Shown piece by piece: positions 6,012 to 8,276 of a DNA stretch of 8,276 nucleotides. The stretch spans positions 1 to 8,276 of the forward strand of contig JABJFE010000039.1 in the NCBI GenBank assembly GCA_018662905.1, given 5' to 3'. Made by a program: the position numbers and the translations under genes. Positions within the stretch are counted from its first letter, which is position 1. Each line of letters starts with the position of its first letter. Below the pieces are notes generated by a model. That model was not told the DNA's origin, did not search any database, and saw nothing but the letters and a program-made list of their open reading frames with translations. Origin of the DNA: Flavobacteriaceae bacterium (lineage in GTDB: Bacteria; Bacteroidota; Bacteroidia; Flavobacteriales; Flavobacteriaceae).

Positions 6012-8276
6012 TATTTTGAATATAAAATATCTTTTACTGTTATTTATTATTTTTTCGTCTTGTGATCTTAATACAAATAATGAATATCCTATTATTGAAA
6101 AAGTTACTGTAAATGATATTACCCTACCTAAAGGGTTTAGTATTTCTAAAATTTATGAGCCAACAGATAATGAACAAGGATCTTGGGTCAGTTTTGCTAA
6201 GGATGATAAAGGGAATTTTTATGCATCTGATCAATTTGGAAGTATTTATAAAGCAACAATTAAGAAATATAATGGAAAAGATAGTCTTTATGTAAAGGAA
6301 TTAAATTTGAATGTTGGTTTGGCTCAAGGTTTATTATTTCATAACAACGAATTATTTGCCTTAGTGAATTCTTATGATGAAAAAATTAAAAGTGGTTTAT
6401 ATAAGATTATAGATTCTAACGATGATGGCGAATTAGATACTGTTAAAACATTAAAAACGGTAATAGGTAATGGTGAGCATGGGCCACATAGTATTGAACT
6501 GTCTCCTGACAGAAAATCAATGTATATGGTTTTTGGTAATCATACTGACATTCCAAGTGATGTACATGGTCGTGTGCCTGAGGTTTGGGGAGAAGATAAT
6601 TTATTGCCAGTAATTAAAGATCCAAGTGGACATGCAAATTCTAGAAAAGCACCAGGTGGTTGGGTAGCGCAAACAGATTTTGAGGGTAATGATTGGACTT
6701 TGATTGCTGTGGGGACAAGAAATACATTTGATATAGCTTTTAATCGTGATAATGAATTATTTGGTTTTGATTCTGATATGGAGTACGACCTTGGAATGCC
6801 TTGGTATAGACCAATTCGTTTAAACCATGTAACTAGCGGAGCAGATTTTGGATGGAGAACTGGAACTGGTAAATTTCGAGATTATTATCCTGATAATCTG
6901 TCGGGAATCGTCAATTTGGGACAGGGTTCTCCAACTGGTTTACTGGATGGAAGTGGATTGAAATTTCCCGCATATTATCAAAACGGATTGTATTTGTTTG
7001 ACTGGAGTTATGGAACAATGTATCATGCCAAACTAAATCCTAAGGGAAGTTCTTTTGAAACTGAGGTAACTGAATTTATTTCAGGTGTTCCATTACCACT
7101 AACAAATGGAATAGTAGGAGATGACGGAGCATTATACTTTTTGACTGGTGGAAGGCGTCTTGAATCTGGGTTGTACAGAGTAACTTATGAAGGTGAATTA
7201 CCGTCAGAAGTACTAGAACTTGAAGAGCGTTCAAAAGGAAAAAAAGATCGAGAATTAAGACATGAACTTGAACGATTGCATATTTCACCTAATCCAGAAA
7301 AAGTGTCTTTTATCTTAAAGCATTTAGATTATAAAGATCGAGCTATTCGCTTTTCAGCAAGAGTAGCCTTAGAACATTTAGATTTTTCACACTGGAAAGA
7401 TGAGATTAAAAAAAATAATTCTGTTGAAACAACTTTAGAACTAGCACTAGCAATTGCACGTCACGGCGATGATGACACTAGAATTGAAGCTCTTTATAGT
7501 TTAATAAAAATTAATTGGAAAAATCTTAATGAGTCTAATAAATTAAATTTTATAAGAGCAAGTGATTTATTAATGTTAAGATTTGATGGTAGTTTGCCAA
7601 ATGAAATAAAAGAAAAAATAAAAGAATTGTTCTTGCCAGCTTATTTAGTTAGTTCTGAGGCAGTGAACATGGAATTATGTAAGACTTTAAGTTATTTACA
7701 GGTAGAAGAAATTATTGATTTAACATTATTAGAAATGGAAACGAACAACTCTTTAGAGGGTATGAAAGAAATATACTTATCTAGTGATATTTCTAACAGA
7801 AGTGAACAATATGGAAAAGACGTAGAAAACATGTTAGCAAACATGCCAAATCAACGTAATATAAGTTATGCCCATAGTTTAAGTTACCTTAAAAAAGGTT
7901 GGTCAAGTAAAGCTAGGGAGCGTTATTTTGAGTGGTTTGGTAGTGCGCTTCAAAAGGCTGGTGGTAAAATGTATTTAAAGTTTATTAAGGCTATTCAAAA
8001 AACAGCATTGGAAAATGTTCCAGAACAAGAAAGAGACTACCTTTTAGAATTAACTGAAATTGCTACTAAACGCAGTTCAGATAATATGAAGGATGTAATC
8101 CAACCACAAGGTCCGGGAATTGATTGGACAGTTGAATTATTGATGTCTGCTTATGAAAAAAATTATAAAAACGCCAGTTTTGACAATGGTAAAAATATGT
8201 ATAATGCTACATTGTGTATTTCATGCCATAGTATGAAGGGAGAAGGTGGAGTTTCAGGGCCAGAATTAACTCAAAT
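5983..8276 (+). CDS. PVC-type heme-binding lipoprotein: beta-propeller, HEAT-like region and cytochrome c domain (3' truncated)
   Basis: The frame stays open to the right edge, giving about 764 codons with no stop. Residues about 45-405 form a beta-propeller of the membrane-bound dehydrogenase type found with such hemes; typical motifs are GTRNTFDIAFN, LFGFDSDMEYDLGMPWYRP, HVTSGADFGWR and GQGSPTG. Residues about 425-700 are helical and HEAT-like (for example RFSARVALEHL). The last visible part begins a cytochrome c domain: CISCH at 745-749 binds heme, followed by GEGGVSGPEL. An axial Met would lie beyond the edge. The N-terminus is a lipoprotein signal ending in FIIFSSC. Two starts are possible. 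ATG 5983 (MKKLKK, lipid Cys27) overlaps the thioesterase by 29 nt, while TTG 6016 (lipid Cys16) lies 4 nt after its stop. I prefer the ATG, with modest certainty. The likely role is periplasmic electron transfer coupled to oxidation of a sugar or alcohol; the substrate is unknown. Confidence 0.88.
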   Translation, partial: MKKLKKLLVNILNIKYLLLLFIIFSSCDLNTNNEYPIIEKVTVNDITLPKGFSISKIYEPTDNEQGSWVSFAKDDKGNFYASDQFGSIYKATIKKYNGKDSLYVKELNLNVGLAQGLLFHNNELFALVNSYDEKIKSGLYKIIDSNDDGELDTVKTLKTVIGNGEHGPHSIELSPDRKSMYMVFGNHTDIPSDVHGRVPEVWGEDNLLPVIKDPSGHANSRKAPGGWVAQTDFEGNDWTLIAVGTRNTFDIAFNRDNELFGFDSDMEYDLGMPWYRPIRLNHVTSGADFGWRTGTGKFRDYYPDNLSGIVNLGQGSPTGLLDGSGLKFPAYYQNGLYLFDWSYGTMYHAKLNPKGSSFETEVTEFISGVPLPLTNGIVGDDGALYFLTGGRRLESGLYRVTYEGELPSEVLELEERSKGKKDRELRHELERLHISPNPEKVSFILKHLDYKDRAIRFSARVALEHLDFSHWKDEIKKNNSVETTLELALAIARHGDDDTRIEALYSLIKINWKNLNESNKLNFIRASDLLMLRFDGSLPNEIKEKIKELFLPAYLVSSEAVNMELCKTLSYLQVEEIIDLTLLEMETNNSLEGMKEIYLSSDISNRSEQYGKDVENMLANMPNQRNISYAHSLSYLKKGWSSKARERYFEWFGSALQKAGGKMYLKFIKAIQKTALENVPEQERDYLLELTEIATKRSSDNMKDVIQPQGPGIDWTVELLMSAYEKNYKNASFDNGKNMYNATLCISCHSMKGEGGVSGPELTQ

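Noticed and set aside
6113..6295. 60-codon open frame on the plus strand
   Set aside because: It is out of frame within the propeller region of the heme lipoprotein, whose frame is clearly the coding one.
7076..7288. 70-codon open frame on the minus strand
   Set aside because: It is antisense to the end of the propeller and the start of the helical region of the heme lipoprotein, with no recognisable motif.

Overview
The window is AT-rich DNA (roughly 30% GC by eye) that reads as a chromosomal segment of a Bacteroidota bacterium, most likely a flavobacterium. The reasons are the low GC, genes with A/T-rich leaders and no clear Shine-Dalgarno sequence, lipoprotein signals of the flavobacterial kind, an A|Q-type signal peptidase site, and a C-terminal carbohydrate-related module that I associate with flavobacterial polysaccharide-degrading proteins. 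All genes are on the + strand. No RNA gene, CRISPR array, insertion sequence or phage gene is visible.

Layout: (1) 1-654 is the 3' end of a secreted modular protein, with an InlB-type repeat, an Asp/Gly/Thr linker and a terminal beta-sandwich-like, probably carbohydrate-binding, module. (2) 655-730 is the largest gap. It holds a candidate promoter and a perfect 9-bp inverted repeat lying over its -10 element. (3) 731-4597 carries a GMC flavoprotein oxidoreductase, a Gfo/Idh/MocA-type NAD(P)-dependent sugar oxidoreductase and a lipoprotein GH53 endo-beta-1,4-galactanase. (4) 4606-6011 carries a small DUF3817 membrane protein, a methyltransferase of the SAM-dependent fold that carries an export signal, and a hot-dog acyl-CoA thioesterase. 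(5) From about 5983 to the right edge runs a large lipoprotein with a beta-propeller, a HEAT-like helical region and a CxxCH heme site (PVC-type heme-binding family), cut off by the window end.

From 731 onward the genes are packed with gaps of 49, -4, 8, -4, 9 and about -29 nt (or 4 nt with an alternative start), so they probably form one operon. The galactanase and the preceding secreted protein point to polysaccharide use. The two oxidoreductases and the heme lipoprotein suggest oxidation of released sugars or alcohols. The DUF3817/methyltransferase/thioesterase trio has no obvious place in such a pathway. The substrates of the two oxidoreductases, the methyltransferase and the heme protein cannot be read from sequence, so the joint pathway is inference.
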